DNA of 19,908 nt from Deltaproteobacteria bacterium RBG_13_61_14 (GCA_001797815.1 MGQK01000077.1:3850-23757); one strand, 5' to 3'. Positions 6,877-14,015 are shown, counted from the stretch's first letter. A program made the numbers and translations. The notes: a model not told the origin generated them from the letters alone.

Positions 6877-7072
6877 CGGCCAAGGCCAGAGGCTTCAGAA
6901 AATAACTCTTGGATTCTGCCCCCCACCATCATCAATCCGAAATCTAAAATTCTTGGGTCAAAAGCCCAAAATTCCCCGCCTCAACGCTTCGATCCTCCTC
7001 AACCAATAAAGATCCCGGGAAGCCCTCGGGAGCGACCCGGGATTTAGAAAAGGCCAGGCCGATTATCCGGCG
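6877..7072. other. Intergenic gap between mglA and the minus-strand CsgG-family gene (convergent)
   Basis: 196 bases, AT-richer than its surroundings, with no open frame supported. It holds a weak TTGGG/CCCAA hairpin (6953-6957 / 6965-6969) and the stronger hairpin listed separately at 7012-7043. No promoter-like pair is seen, as expected between convergent genes. Confidence 0.5.
7012..7043 (-). terminator. Hairpin, possible terminator of the minus-strand CsgG-family gene
   Basis: ATCCCGGG (7012-7019) pairs perfectly with CCCGGGAT (7036-7043) around a 16-base loop. Read on the minus strand it begins 30 bases after the stop and is followed by CTTTATT, a poor U-tract, so intrinsic termination is only possible. 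Confidence 0.35.
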
Positions 7073-7969
7073 CTAATAAAATAATTCCAACTTGGCCTGA
7101 ACCGGATCGCCCGCTTCGATCCGGTTCGCTTCTTTCTTGCTTACTTTCATTTTACACATCGTCGGCGTCACATCCGAGGCCTGGTCTTTCGCGACTTCCT
7201 CCCGCTCATAACCGACCACCTCGCCGCTAACCGGATGCCGGATCTCCTGGCCTTGGCCCTTATAAATGATCATGCCCCGGCCTTTCTGGATGCCCCAATC
7301 CGAACCCAGGTCCACCCAGATGAATTGACCTTCTTTCTTCAACACAATGCCTTCCAGGGGAAAAGCCTTCTGGATCGGTTTGTAAAGATCCCGGCTGGCT
7401 TTGGCCATGGCGATATCAATCATACCCGGACCCGATGGCGGCGGCCCGGCGGGATCATAGTCTTGAATATGGCTGCCAACTAAGACATCCGAAAAGATGA
7501 TCTCCCCGGTCTCGACCTGGACCATGCGAATGTTCATCTTGACGATGGCGTTAGCACGGGCGCAGATCGCATTATACTTGTTTCCCTGAGAATCAACTTT
7601 CACGCACTTGTATTTTTCAACCCCGTAATCGGCGCCGTTGACATTACCCACGACGATTATTTGCGCGCCCATCTGCTTGCCCAGACTCACCGCGGTGCTT
7701 TGGTCCACCAGGTCCGTCTGCTGTTGCGACATCTCTTTCATGATCTGGTCCAGCCGATCACGCTCGAGCACGGTAAAATACTTGAGCTGGAAAAATATCT
7801 GGGTGATGCTATCCGTGGCCTTGATGGCCAAGCCCTTGCCGGTCTGGTCGCCAAGGGTGGCCACGCTCACCTTGATCTTCTCCCTTGTTGCGGCCTGTGC
7901 AACATTCAATCCTGCTACCAGTAATGCGGTCAAGACCATCCACCCCAGACCCTTTGCTTTTGCTCTCAT
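7073..7969 (-). CDS. Exported CsgG-family protein with FlgT-C-like C-terminal domain
   Basis: 298 residues. A Sec signal peptide (MRAKAKGLGWMVLTALLVA, cleavage likely after AQA near residue 26) has no lipobox cysteine, so the product is probably periplasmic or outer-membrane associated, not a lipoprotein. The mature region begins with the CsgG pattern IKVSVATLGDQTG, then FTVLERDRLDQIMKE, GAQIIVVGNV and VETGEIIFSD. From about residue 200 a second domain (GQFIWVDLGSDWGIQKGRGM, then HPVSGEVVGYEREEV) resembles the C-terminal domain of FlgT; the protein encoded at 15129 has the same two-part design. AAGGAG precedes ATG 7969, which is better than an in-frame start at 8041. No curli subunit genes (csgA, B, E, F) are present, so a role in curli export is not supported; an outer-membrane assembly or stress role is a guess. 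Confidence 0.8.
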   Translation of the reverse strand: MRAKAKGLGWMVLTALLVAGLNVAQAATREKIKVSVATLGDQTGKGLAIKATDSITQIFFQLKYFTVLERDRLDQIMKEMSQQQTDLVDQSTAVSLGKQMGAQIIVVGNVNGADYGVEKYKCVKVDSQGNKYNAICARANAIVKMNIRMVQVETGEIIFSDVLVGSHIQDYDPAGPPPSGPGMIDIAMAKASRDLYKPIQKAFPLEGIVLKKEGQFIWVDLGSDWGIQKGRGMIIYKGQGQEIRHPVSGEVVGYEREEVAKDQASDVTPTMCKMKVSKKEANRIEAGDPVQAKLELFY

Positions 7970-8017
7970 CTTTGTCTCCTTTCTTTCAGAAAGAACAAAA
8001 CCATCTCTTTTAAGCCC

Positions 8018-8045
8018 TTTATAGCAGACTAAAAAACACACACAA
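8018..8045 (-). promoter_or_regulatory. Sigma70-like promoter of the minus-strand CsgG-family gene
   Basis: On the minus strand TTGTGT (8045-8040), a 16-base spacer and TATAAA (8023-8018) precede the start codon at 7969, giving a leader of about 40 bases that contains the AAGGAG ribosome site. It separates this gene from the glycosyltransferase gene upstream. Confidence 0.55.
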
Positions 8046-8065
8046 GAAAAAAATGCTACTCCCCA

Positions 8066-9757
8066 TCACCATCTGCATTTATAAACCACCATCACATCCC
8101 CCCCGCAAATGATGTTGTCTTTCAACTCCACGGCAAAGACCGGGTAGAGCAGGTCCCGCTTCTCGACCAGGGTGGGGTACCAGTTGGGGAAGACGACCAG
8201 GTATTCGGGCTTTTCCCGGCTCAGGAATTCGAGCACGCGCTGGTCCCGGAGCGAGTTGATATGCAGGCCCTTGACGTAAGGCAGGATCTCCGGCGTGACC
8301 AGGCCGACCACGTCCAGCACCCGGCGCTTCGAGATATAGCCGATGGCCCCGATGTCGTTGGCGGCAATCACGTCCTCCGGCCGGGTGCCCCGCCGGATCC
8401 ACTCGCCGATCGCCACCTGCATCCCGTTGATGTTGTCCACCGACTGCGCGACCAGGGAGGGCCATTGCCGCACCGGCCGGCCGATGATTCGCTCCGCGGT
8501 CCGGTTCAAGAATCCCGGCCACTGCACCACCAGCGCCATGCCCCAGGCCACCATCACTGCCAGGGCCGCTCTCCGCACGCGGCCGACCGCAGCCGGCCGG
8601 CGGCGGGCCAGGAAATCGAGCGCCATTTCCAGCCCGAACAGGGAAAGCAGAATGAAGAAAGGGAGAAGGGGGATCAGGTAGCGCTGGAAATGGTATTTCA
8701 TGGGCGTAAGCAGAGTGGAGGCCGGGAGGTAGCCCACGGCCCAGAAGAAGACCAGGAGCCGGCCCGGGGGCAGAGCCTCGGTCCCTTTGCGCCAGGCCTG
8801 GACCACAATCCCGACCGCGCCGACGGGCAGAAAGAGGTGAAGGAACAGGTTATCGTAGGGCAGGAACTGGAGCACCAGGGAGAGGTATTCCCAGCTTCGG
8901 CCCCAGCGGAAATAGAGGGAGTTGGCGTGGAAGGTATTGGGGAGCAGGCTGCCGGTGGTCGCCAGAGAGAAAAGGGGGTAAGGCGCGATCAGCAGCAAAT
9001 AAAGAAGCGCGGCTTTCCAGGGAAAGCCTTTCCAGGCCAGGGTCCGCCGGCCGTCTTCCCGGCGCAGCCCCAGCGCCGCATCCAACAGGGCACAGAGGAA
9101 TAGGAGGTATCCCTCGGGCCGGGCATTGGTGGCCAGGCCGAAAAGGAGCGCGGTGAAGAGGGAAAACCGGCTTCGAGGCAAATCGGTAGGGGCATGGCAT
9201 GCCGTGCCCCTATCGATGCGGTCATCCGTGTAGCGGGTCACCGCCCAGAGCGAGAGCGCGGCGAAGAGGGTCGGCTCCATGCCCGAGGCCGCGGTCCAGA
9301 CGATGCGGCCGGTGAACAGGCACAAAAGCCCGAAGGCCAGCGCCCAGCCCCGGCCGGGCAGGAGCCTTTGGCCCAGGCCATAAGCCGCGACGGCCAGGGC
9401 CAGGTAAAAGAAGCTGCTCCAGAACAGGGCCACGTCGAGGAGGTTGTCGGTGAAGAGGCCCCCGAGCGCGAGGAGCAAGACCCAGAGCGGCGAAGTCGTG
9501 CCCGGCGTCGGCTCGCCCGGGTTAAAAGCGAAGCCCTGGCCGGCGAGCAGGTTCTCGGCAAAGCGCATGTGGATGTAGGTGTCGTCCAGCGCCGCGCTGA
9601 TGTGGCCCCGGGTCACCCGGTATTCCACCGCGTAAGTGATGATCAGCACGAAAATTCCGGCAGAGAACAGCAGCCCCCAGGCCCAAAAATCCCGGCCGGA
9701 CCGGACCGGGGTTCGGGGTTGCTCGCTCGGCCTGCTTTCTGTTAAACTGAGGGTCAT
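8066..9757 (-). CDS. GT-C-fold membrane glycosyltransferase (ArnT/PMT/AftB-like)
   Basis: About 563 residues and strongly hydrophobic, with roughly ten or more membrane segments in the first 400 residues and a soluble C-terminal domain. After the first membrane segment (about 26-44) comes LDDTYIHMRFAENLLAGQG (about 57-75), the acidic first-loop signature of GT-C polyprenyl-phosphate-dependent glycosyltransferases, then PGEPTPGTTSPLW. The C-terminal part holds VIAANDIGAIGYISKR and VLDVVGLVTPEI, common in uncharacterised members of this group. It likely moves a sugar from a lipid-linked donor outside the inner membrane; donor and acceptor are unknown. ATG 9757 is preferred because the hydrophobic N-terminus follows closely, but it lacks a clear ribosome site, and starts further upstream (to 9898) stay open. 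A REP-like repeat lies inside the coding sequence near residues 182-190. Confidence 0.8.
   Translation of the reverse strand: MTLSLTESRPSEQPRTPVRSGRDFWAWGLLFSAGIFVLIITYAVEYRVTRGHISAALDDTYIHMRFAENLLAGQGFAFNPGEPTPGTTSPLWVLLLALGGLFTDNLLDVALFWSSFFYLALAVAAYGLGQRLLPGRGWALAFGLLCLFTGRIVWTAASGMEPTLFAALSLWAVTRYTDDRIDRGTACHAPTDLPRSRFSLFTALLFGLATNARPEGYLLFLCALLDAALGLRREDGRRTLAWKGFPWKAALLYLLLIAPYPLFSLATTGSLLPNTFHANSLYFRWGRSWEYLSLVLQFLPYDNLFLHLFLPVGAVGIVVQAWRKGTEALPPGRLLVFFWAVGYLPASTLLTPMKYHFQRYLIPLLPFFILLSLFGLEMALDFLARRRPAAVGRVRRAALAVMVAWGMALVVQWPGFLNRTAERIIGRPVRQWPSLVAQSVDNINGMQVAIGEWIRRGTRPEDVIAANDIGAIGYISKRRVLDVVGLVTPEILPYVKGLHINSLRDQRVLEFLSREKPEYLVVFPNWYPTLVEKRDLLYPVFAVELKDNIICGGDVMVVYKCRW
9187..9212. 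repeat. REP-like palindrome, copy 3, inside the glycosyltransferase gene
   Basis: TAGGGGCATGGCATGCC followed by GTGCCCCTA is a 26-bp quasi-palindrome with one symmetric mismatch pair. It has the same length and ends as copy 1 at 4704-4729, differing at only a few central positions. In the minus-strand protein it encodes the stretch RGTACHAPTD between a predicted membrane segment and the next, so the repeat has been tolerated in a loop. Confidence 0.8.
9719..9748 (+). promoter_or_regulatory. Possible promoter for the CoA-transferase-family gene
   Basis: TTGCTC (9719-9724), an 18-base spacer and TAAACT (9743-9748) on the plus strand; the -10 hexamer is identical to those at 11262 and 17038. 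It overlaps the first codons of the divergent glycosyltransferase gene and would leave a leader of about 170 bases. Confidence 0.3.
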
Positions 9758-9869
9758 CCGGATCGAAGAATCGCCGCCAGAACCTTTCCCCGGAGGACAA
9801 AGGCGCGAGGAATGAGCAAAGCCAGGCGTCGCCTCGCGCCCCTGCTCCATCGTTCCACGAAACCTTTTC

Positions 9870-9898
9870 ATTTTACGAGCCTGGGGCGGAATTTGCAA
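9870..9898 (-). promoter_or_regulatory. Sigma70-like promoter for the glycosyltransferase gene
   Basis: On the minus strand TTGCAA (9898-9893), a 17-base spacer and TAAAAT (9875-9870) point toward the glycosyltransferase. Transcription from here would give a leader of about 105 bases if ATG 9757 is used, or a near-leaderless message if an upstream ATG at 9850 is used. Confidence 0.5.
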
Positions 9899-9925
9899 CC
9901 GGAAAAAGCGAAGGAGAAACCCGTC

Positions 9926-11065
9926 ATGTCTACTAAACCCTTAGCCGGCATCAAGGTGCTGGACTTGTCCCGCCAGTTCCCGGGCCCCTACGCCACCATG
10001 GTCCTGGCCGACTTCGGCGCCGAGGTGCTCCGGATCGAAGACCGCCGCTTCCTGACCGACCCCTCCGCCGCCATCGTGATGCGCAACAAGCGGCACCTGT
10101 CGCTCAACCTCAAGAGCGAGGTGGGCAAGGAGATATTTTTCAAGCTGCTGAAAAATGCCGACGTGGTGGTCGAGGGCTTCCGGCCCGGGGTCACCCAGCG
10201 GCTGGGCATCGGCTACGAAGACCTGAAAAAGAAGAAGCCCGACCTGATCTACTGCTCCCTCTCCGGCTACGGCCAGACCGGCCCCTACCGGGATATGGTC
10301 GGCCACGACCTCAACTACATCAGCTTTGCCGGCATCCTCGAACTCTGCGGCGAGCCGGACCGCAAGCCCATCATCCCCCCGGTGCAGATCGCCGACGTCG
10401 GCGGCGGGCTCAACGCCGCCATCGGCATCCTCATCGCCCTGGTCCATCGCCAACGCACCGGCCAGGGCCAATACGTGGACGTGGCCCTGATGGACGCGGC
10501 CCTCGGCTTCATGCAGCTCAACTTCATGCAGATCCTCGACGTCGGCCTGGCTGCGGAGCGCGGCCGGCAGCCCCTGACCGGGCTTTTCCCATCTTATGCC
10601 GTCTATGAGGCCAAGGACGGTAAGTTCTTCACCATCGGCGCGGTGGAGAAGCGCTTCTGGGACGCCTTCTGCGACCGGGCCGGCCGGCCGGGCCTGAAAA
10701 AGGACCACTGGGCGGTCGGCCCTCGCCGCGACCAGGTGGAGCGTGAGCTGGCGGAGCTGTTCAAGACCCGGACCCGGGACCAATGGTTCGAGGAGTTCAA
10801 GGCTACGGATATCTGCGTGGGCAAGGCGCTCTCCCTCCTGGAGGTGATGGCCGACCCCCAGGTGCAAGCGCGGGAGATGGTGCTCTCGATCGAGGACCAC
10901 GGCAAGCCCCGCACCCTCCTGGGCATCGTGCCCAAGCTCTCCGCCACCCCCGGCGACGTCCGCACTCCGCCCGCGACCTTCGGCGAGCATACCGAGGAAG
11001 TGCTCAAGGAACTGGGATATAGCAAGGAAAAAATCGCGGAGTTTGAAAAAGCCGGAGTGATCTGA
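9926..11065 (+). CDS. Family III CoA-transferase / alpha-methylacyl-CoA racemase-like protein (CaiB/BaiF family)
   Basis: 379 residues, close to AMACR/MCR length. The N-terminus PLAGIKVLDLSRQFPGPYATM and LADFGAEVLRIE, then NKRHLSLNLKS and DVVVEGFRPGV, are diagnostic of the CaiB/BaiF fold. The residues matching the racemase catalytic set are present: H127 (GHDLNY), D157 (QIADVGGG) and E240 (GAVEKRF), corresponding to His126, Asp156 and Glu241 of mycobacterial MCR. This favours an acyl-CoA racemase/epimerase over a formyl-CoA-type transferase, although the Asp also serves transferases. ATG 9926 has AAGGAG nine bases upstream and places the family N-terminus correctly; an in-frame ATG at 9812 adds an unrelated basic leader. 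It stands alone between divergent and downstream genes, so the substrate (perhaps a 2-methyl-branched acyl-CoA) is not shown. Confidence 0.88.
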   Translation: MSTKPLAGIKVLDLSRQFPGPYATMVLADFGAEVLRIEDRRFLTDPSAAIVMRNKRHLSLNLKSEVGKEIFFKLLKNADVVVEGFRPGVTQRLGIGYEDLKKKKPDLIYCSLSGYGQTGPYRDMVGHDLNYISFAGILELCGEPDRKPIIPPVQIADVGGGLNAAIGILIALVHRQRTGQGQYVDVALMDAALGFMQLNFMQILDVGLAAERGRQPLTGLFPSYAVYEAKDGKFFTIGAVEKRFWDAFCDRAGRPGLKKDHWAVGPRRDQVERELAELFKTRTRDQWFEEFKATDICVGKALSLLEVMADPQVQAREMVLSIEDHGKPRTLLGIVPKLSATPGDVRTPPATFGEHTEEVLKELGYSKEKIAEFEKAGVI

Positions 11066-11239
11066 AATTGGCGTCTGCGCCCCCGACCGACCTCTTCCTC
11101 TTAGCTTCTCGTTTTCATTTTCCCGCCCGCTTCTATCTCCATCCCCGCCCTTCATCGTTCCCGGCCGCTCGGAGGCGCGATCAATCGGACTTTTGCGCCT
11201 GTATCCCCAAAACTGGGGGTGGCAATTTTTCTTTCCGCA

Positions 11240-11267
11240 TTGACAGGAATAACCAATGGGCTAAACT
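11240..11267 (+). promoter_or_regulatory. Strong sigma70-like promoter giving a leaderless message
   Basis: TTGACA (11240-11245), a 16-base spacer and TAAACT (11262-11267). The next gene's ATG is at 11278, only ten bases beyond the -10, so the predicted start site is about 3-5 bases before the ATG and there is no room for a Shine-Dalgarno site. The promoter shares ATTGACAGG and ATGGGCTA blocks with the one at 15064-15091. Confidence 0.6.
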
Positions 11268-11277
11268 TTTACTCAGC

Positions 11278-11763
11278 ATGGCCGAGCCAAGCTCACCCGA
11301 TCGTTGGGGCAAAATCTTTCTCGATAAGGAGGGCCGGTGGTTCCACGAGGGCGTGGAGATCACCCACCTGCGCACCCTCGAGCTCTTCAGCCGGAGCGTG
11401 TGCCGCGACGCGGACGGCGGCTATTGGCTCCAAATCGGCCGCGAGCGGGCGCGGATCGAGGTGGAGGACACGCCCTACATGGTGCGGGAGGTCAGCTTTC
11501 ATGAGGCGGAGGTGGAACTGAAGCTGAACGACGGGAGCTCGGAAATCCTCGACCCCGGCACCCTCTGGATCGGCGGGGGCAATGTCCTCTATTGCAACGT
11601 CAAGAGCGAAAAGCTCCCGGCGCGGTTTTTACGGCCGGCCTATTATCAACTGGTGAGCCAGGTGGAGCAGGACGAGGACGGTTATTTTCTTGAGCTCGGC
11701 CGGAAAAAGTTTTACCTGCGGGACCCTAGCCAGGACCACGCCCTGCAACCCAGCCTGCCATGA
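11278..11763 (+). CDS. DUF1285-like protein
   Basis: 161 residues, soluble, with no signal peptide or membrane segment. Its N-terminal pattern GKIFLDKEGRWFHEGVEI, LELFSRSVCRDADGGYWLQIG and ARIEVEDTPYMV matches DUF1285 proteins, small two-domain beta-rich proteins of unknown function. A second similar motif near the C-terminus (VEQDEDGYFLELGRKKFYL) echoes the first and suggests an internal repeat. ATG 11278 is the only acceptable start downstream of the promoter at 11240-11267, and no ribosome site precedes it. The frame remains open further upstream, to 11068, but that part shows no family similarity and crosses the promoter. The stop overlaps the rsmE start (ATGA), so the two genes are co-translated; this gives no direct functional clue. 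Confidence 0.75.
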   Translation: MAEPSSPDRWGKIFLDKEGRWFHEGVEITHLRTLELFSRSVCRDADGGYWLQIGRERARIEVEDTPYMVREVSFHEAEVELKLNDGSSEILDPGTLWIGGGNVLYCNVKSEKLPARFLRPAYYQLVSQVEQDEDGYFLELGRKKFYLRDPSQDHALQPSLP

Positions 11764-12533
11764 GTCCGGGTCCCGGTTACGGCTCCGGCCACCGGCCGCC
11801 CCGGTTTTTTCTCCGGCCCCGGCGCCTTCACCACGAGGCCCCGACGCCCTGGGCGGAACTGGACCCGGACAACATCCATCGCCTGCGCCACGTGCTCCGG
11901 CTGGGCCCGGGCGCCCAGGTCCTCCTTTTCGACGGCTCCGGTCAGGAATACCTGGCCGAGGTGACCGAGTCGCGGCCGACGCGGGTGGAATTGAAAATCC
12001 TTTCCCGCCAAAAGCCCCGGGTGGAATCGCCGCTTCGCCTCACCCTGGCCCAGGCCCTGCTCAAGGGCAATGCCTTTGACCGCGTGCTCACCGATGCCAC
12101 CGAGCTCGGCGTGCAGGCGATCGTGCCCATGGTCACGGCCCGGACCGTGGTGCAACCGCGGCCGCGGGAAGAGGAAGCCAAGGTGCGGCGGTGGGAGAAA
12201 ATCCTGGAGGCCGCCGCGGCCCAAAGCGGCCGGGTGAAAGTCCCGAGGGTTGATTACCCCACGCCTTTTGCCGAACTCCTGAAACGGGATTGGGCGGGTC
12301 TCAAATTGCTCCTGTGGGAAGGGGCGCCATCGGATGCGAGCCTGCCCGCGACAAAAACGCGGGAGGTCGTGCTTTTAGTCGGCCCGGAAGGCGGCTTCGC
12401 AGAGAGCGAGGTGGAGGCCGCAAAGGAAGCCGGCTTTCAGCTCTTGTGCCTGGGCCCCCGCATCCTCCGCGCCGACACCGCCGGACCCGCGGCGCTCGCG
12501 GTCCTGCAATACCGCTTCGGGGATCTCAGCTAA
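11760..12533 (+). CDS. rsmE: 16S rRNA (uracil-1498-N3)-methyltransferase RsmE
   Basis: 257 residues, the normal size. RsmE is a SPOUT-class dimeric enzyme that methylates U1498 of 16S rRNA in the assembled 30S subunit using S-adenosylmethionine. An N-terminal PUA-like domain (about 14-85: RFFLRPRRL, HRLRHVLRLGPG, VLLFDGSGQEYLAEV) is followed by the knotted SPOUT domain with QALLKGNAFDRVLTDATELG, IVPMVTART and the SAM-binding knot motifs LLVGPEGGFAESE and LCLGPRILRADTA. ATG 11760 overlaps the preceding stop (ATGA) with no Shine-Dalgarno site, so translation is probably coupled. The first 13 residues (MSPGPGYGSGHRP) are non-conserved. The gene ends 28 bases from the stop of the convergent cyclophilin gene, with no visible terminator between them. 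Confidence 0.95.
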   Translation: MSPGPGYGSGHRPPRFFLRPRRLHHEAPTPWAELDPDNIHRLRHVLRLGPGAQVLLFDGSGQEYLAEVTESRPTRVELKILSRQKPRVESPLRLTLAQALLKGNAFDRVLTDATELGVQAIVPMVTARTVVQPRPREEEAKVRRWEKILEAAAAQSGRVKVPRVDYPTPFAELLKRDWAGLKLLLWEGAPSDASLPATKTREVVLLVGPEGGFAESEVEAAKEAGFQLLCLGPRILRADTAGPAALAVLQYRFGDLS

Positions 12534-12561
12534 AAGTAAGCTTGAAACCCGGCGTCCGCGC

Positions 12562-13236
12562 CTATGGTATCTCCTCAATAGATACTTTCTTCATCACCTG
12601 CGGCTCGAGGGGCCGATCGCCCGGGCCGGTCGGGGTGGCGCCGATCTTGTCCACCACCTCCTGGCCGGAGGTCACCTGGCCGAAGACCGTGTATTGGCCG
12701 TTCAGTCTGGGCTGGGCTTCCAGGCAGATGAAGAACTGCGAGCCGGCGCTGTTGGGGTCCTGGGCCCGGGCCATGGAGACCGTGCCCTTGAGGTGGGGCA
12801 GGTCGGAAAATTCGGCGTTGACGTTCCAGCCCGGCCCGCCGGAGCCGGTGCCTTGCGGGTCGCCGCCCTGGATCATGAAGCCCGCGATCACCCGGTGGAA
12901 GATCAGGCTGTTGTAAAACCCGCTTTGCGCGAGCTTGATGAAGTTGCGGCAGTGGTTGGGGGCCTGCTCCGGGAAAAACTTGAACTTGATCGCGCCCTGA
13001 TTGGTCTCGATTACGGCCTGCAGCTTCTCCATGTCCGCGACAGTCAGGTCCTCGGCTTTCTTCTCCAAGATGGCGCTGCCTTGGCTCGGGGCCGAGCTCG
13101 GAGCCGGCGCCGGTGTCGGTGCCGGTGTCGGCGCCTGACTCGACTTGCACCCGATCACGGCCAGCGCCGTGACGACCCACACCAGCAGGAAAACTTTAGC
13201 CCCAGCCGTCCGACTGGATTTCCCTTCTTGTTTCAT
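12562..13236 (-). CDS. Lipoprotein peptidyl-prolyl cis-trans isomerase (cyclophilin type)
   Basis: 224 residues. ATG 13236 follows a GGGAGG site and starts a lipoprotein signal (KVFLLVWVVTALAVIGC, lipobox AVIGC) followed by a Pro/Ala/Thr-rich linker made of PTPA-type repeats, then a cyclophilin domain from about residue 75. The domain has FHRVIAGFMIQGGDP, GPGWNVNAEF, DPNSAGSQFFICL and NGQYTVFGQV, the usual active-site and core segments. It isomerises peptidyl-prolyl bonds and is probably anchored in a membrane facing the periplasm. It is clearly paralogous to the cytoplasmic cyclophilin encoded just upstream at 13467-14015: both share ADMEKLxAVIET, PNSAGSQFFICLE and the ending RPLEPQVMKKVSIE. 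The two genes are separated by a MITE-like element. Confidence 0.92.
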   Translation of the reverse strand: MKQEGKSSRTAGAKVFLLVWVVTALAVIGCKSSQAPTPAPTPAPAPSSAPSQGSAILEKKAEDLTVADMEKLQAVIETNQGAIKFKFFPEQAPNHCRNFIKLAQSGFYNSLIFHRVIAGFMIQGGDPQGTGSGGPGWNVNAEFSDLPHLKGTVSMARAQDPNSAGSQFFICLEAQPRLNGQYTVFGQVTSGQEVVDKIGATPTGPGDRPLEPQVMKKVSIEEIP

Positions 13237-13263
13237 CTCGTGTTTCCTCCCTTGAATAAAGTT

Positions 13264-13458
13264 GGGGTCAGGTCCTGACAATTCACAATTTCGGGTTAAA
13301 AGCTGATCGAGCCTTGTTCCAGCAGGATCGAGCCCGCCGAACCTCTGCATCTCATTTCCAGACCCATTTCCAGACCCAATCGGGTCACCCATCTCCCGAG
13401 GAAGCGCCTCTGTTTTATGCTCATTTAGATAAATTGTGAATTGTCAGGACCTGACCCC
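13264..13458. mobile_element. MITE-like element with 28-bp perfect terminal inverted repeats
   Basis: Bases 13264-13291 (beginning GGGGTCAGGTCCTGAC, ending CACAATTT) are the exact reverse complement of 13431-13458. Each end contains the small palindromes GTCAGGTCCTGAC and AATTCACAATT. The 139-base interior codes for nothing and holds two tandem copies of CATTTCCAGACC. The element fills almost the whole gap between the two cyclophilin genes: eight bases from one stop and about 15 bases from the ribosome site of the other. No clear target duplication is seen. Similar GGGGTCAGGTC ends are known from small dispersed elements mobilised by Y1 transposases, but that link is recall, not shown here. 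Confidence 0.8.
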
Positions 13459-13466
13459 GATAGAAG

Positions 13467-14015
13467 CTAACCGATCTTTTCGATCGAGACTTTCTTCATC
13501 ACCTGCGGCTCAAGCGGCCGGTCCCCGGCGCCGGTCTTGGCGGCGCCGATCTTATCCACCGCCTCCTGGCCGGAGGTCACCTGGCCGAAGACGGTGTATT
13601 GGCCGTCCAGGAAAGCTTGTCTCTCCAGGCAAATGAAAAATTGCGAGCCGGCGCTGTTGGGGTCCTGGGCCCGGGCCATGGAGAGGGTGCCCTTGTTGTG
13701 GGGCAGTTTGGAAAACTCGGCGTTCACGTTCCAGCCGGGTCCGCCGGTGCCGTTGCCCTTGGGGTCGCCGCCCTGGATCATGAAGCCCTTGATCACGCGG
13801 TGGAAGACGAGGCTGTTGTAGAAGCCCCGGCTCGCGAGCAGGATAAAGTTTTTGCAGTGGTTGGGAGCCTGCGCCGGGAAGAACTTGAGCTTGATCGTGC
13901 CCGCGTTGGTCTCGATCACCGCCAAGAGCTTCTCCATGTCCGCCGCGGTCAGCTCGGCCACGCTCTTGCTTAAAACCGTCTGAGTCTTCTTCGTCTCTTC
14001 TTCAAACTTGCCCAT
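13467..14015 (-). CDS. Cytoplasmic peptidyl-prolyl cis-trans isomerase (cyclophilin type)
   Basis: 182 residues with no signal peptide. ATG 14015 follows an AAGGAG site; the frame is open further upstream but lacks similarity. A short charged N-terminal extension (MGKFEEETKKTQTVLSK, VAELTAADMEKL) precedes a complete cyclophilin domain from about residue 36: FHRVIKGFMIQGGDP, GPGWNVNAEF, DPNSAGSQFFICL, DGQYTVFGQV. Alignment by eye with the lipoprotein copy downstream shows most residues identical through the domain, so they arose by tandem duplication and one acquired (or one lost) an export signal and linker. It accelerates proline isomerisation during protein folding in the cytoplasm. Confidence 0.92.
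   Translation of the reverse strand: MGKFEEETKKTQTVLSKSVAELTAADMEKLLAVIETNAGTIKLKFFPAQAPNHCKNFILLASRGFYNSLVFHRVIKGFMIQGGDPKGNGTGGPGWNVNAEFSKLPHNKGTLSMARAQDPNSAGSQFFICLERQAFLDGQYTVFGQVTSGQEAVDKIGAAKTGAGDRPLEPQVMKKVSIEKIG

Noticed and set aside
7073-7969. Curli secretion system
   Set aside because: Only CsgG-family proteins are present; no CsgA, B, E or F homologue is seen in the window.
9812-9925. Earlier ATG start for the CoA-transferase-family gene
   Set aside because: It would add a 38-residue basic leader unrelated to the family; ATG 9926 has AAGGAG at good spacing and the canonical N-terminus.
11068-11277. N-terminal extension of the DUF1285-like gene
   Set aside because: The extension crosses a strong promoter and has low-complexity, non-conserved composition.
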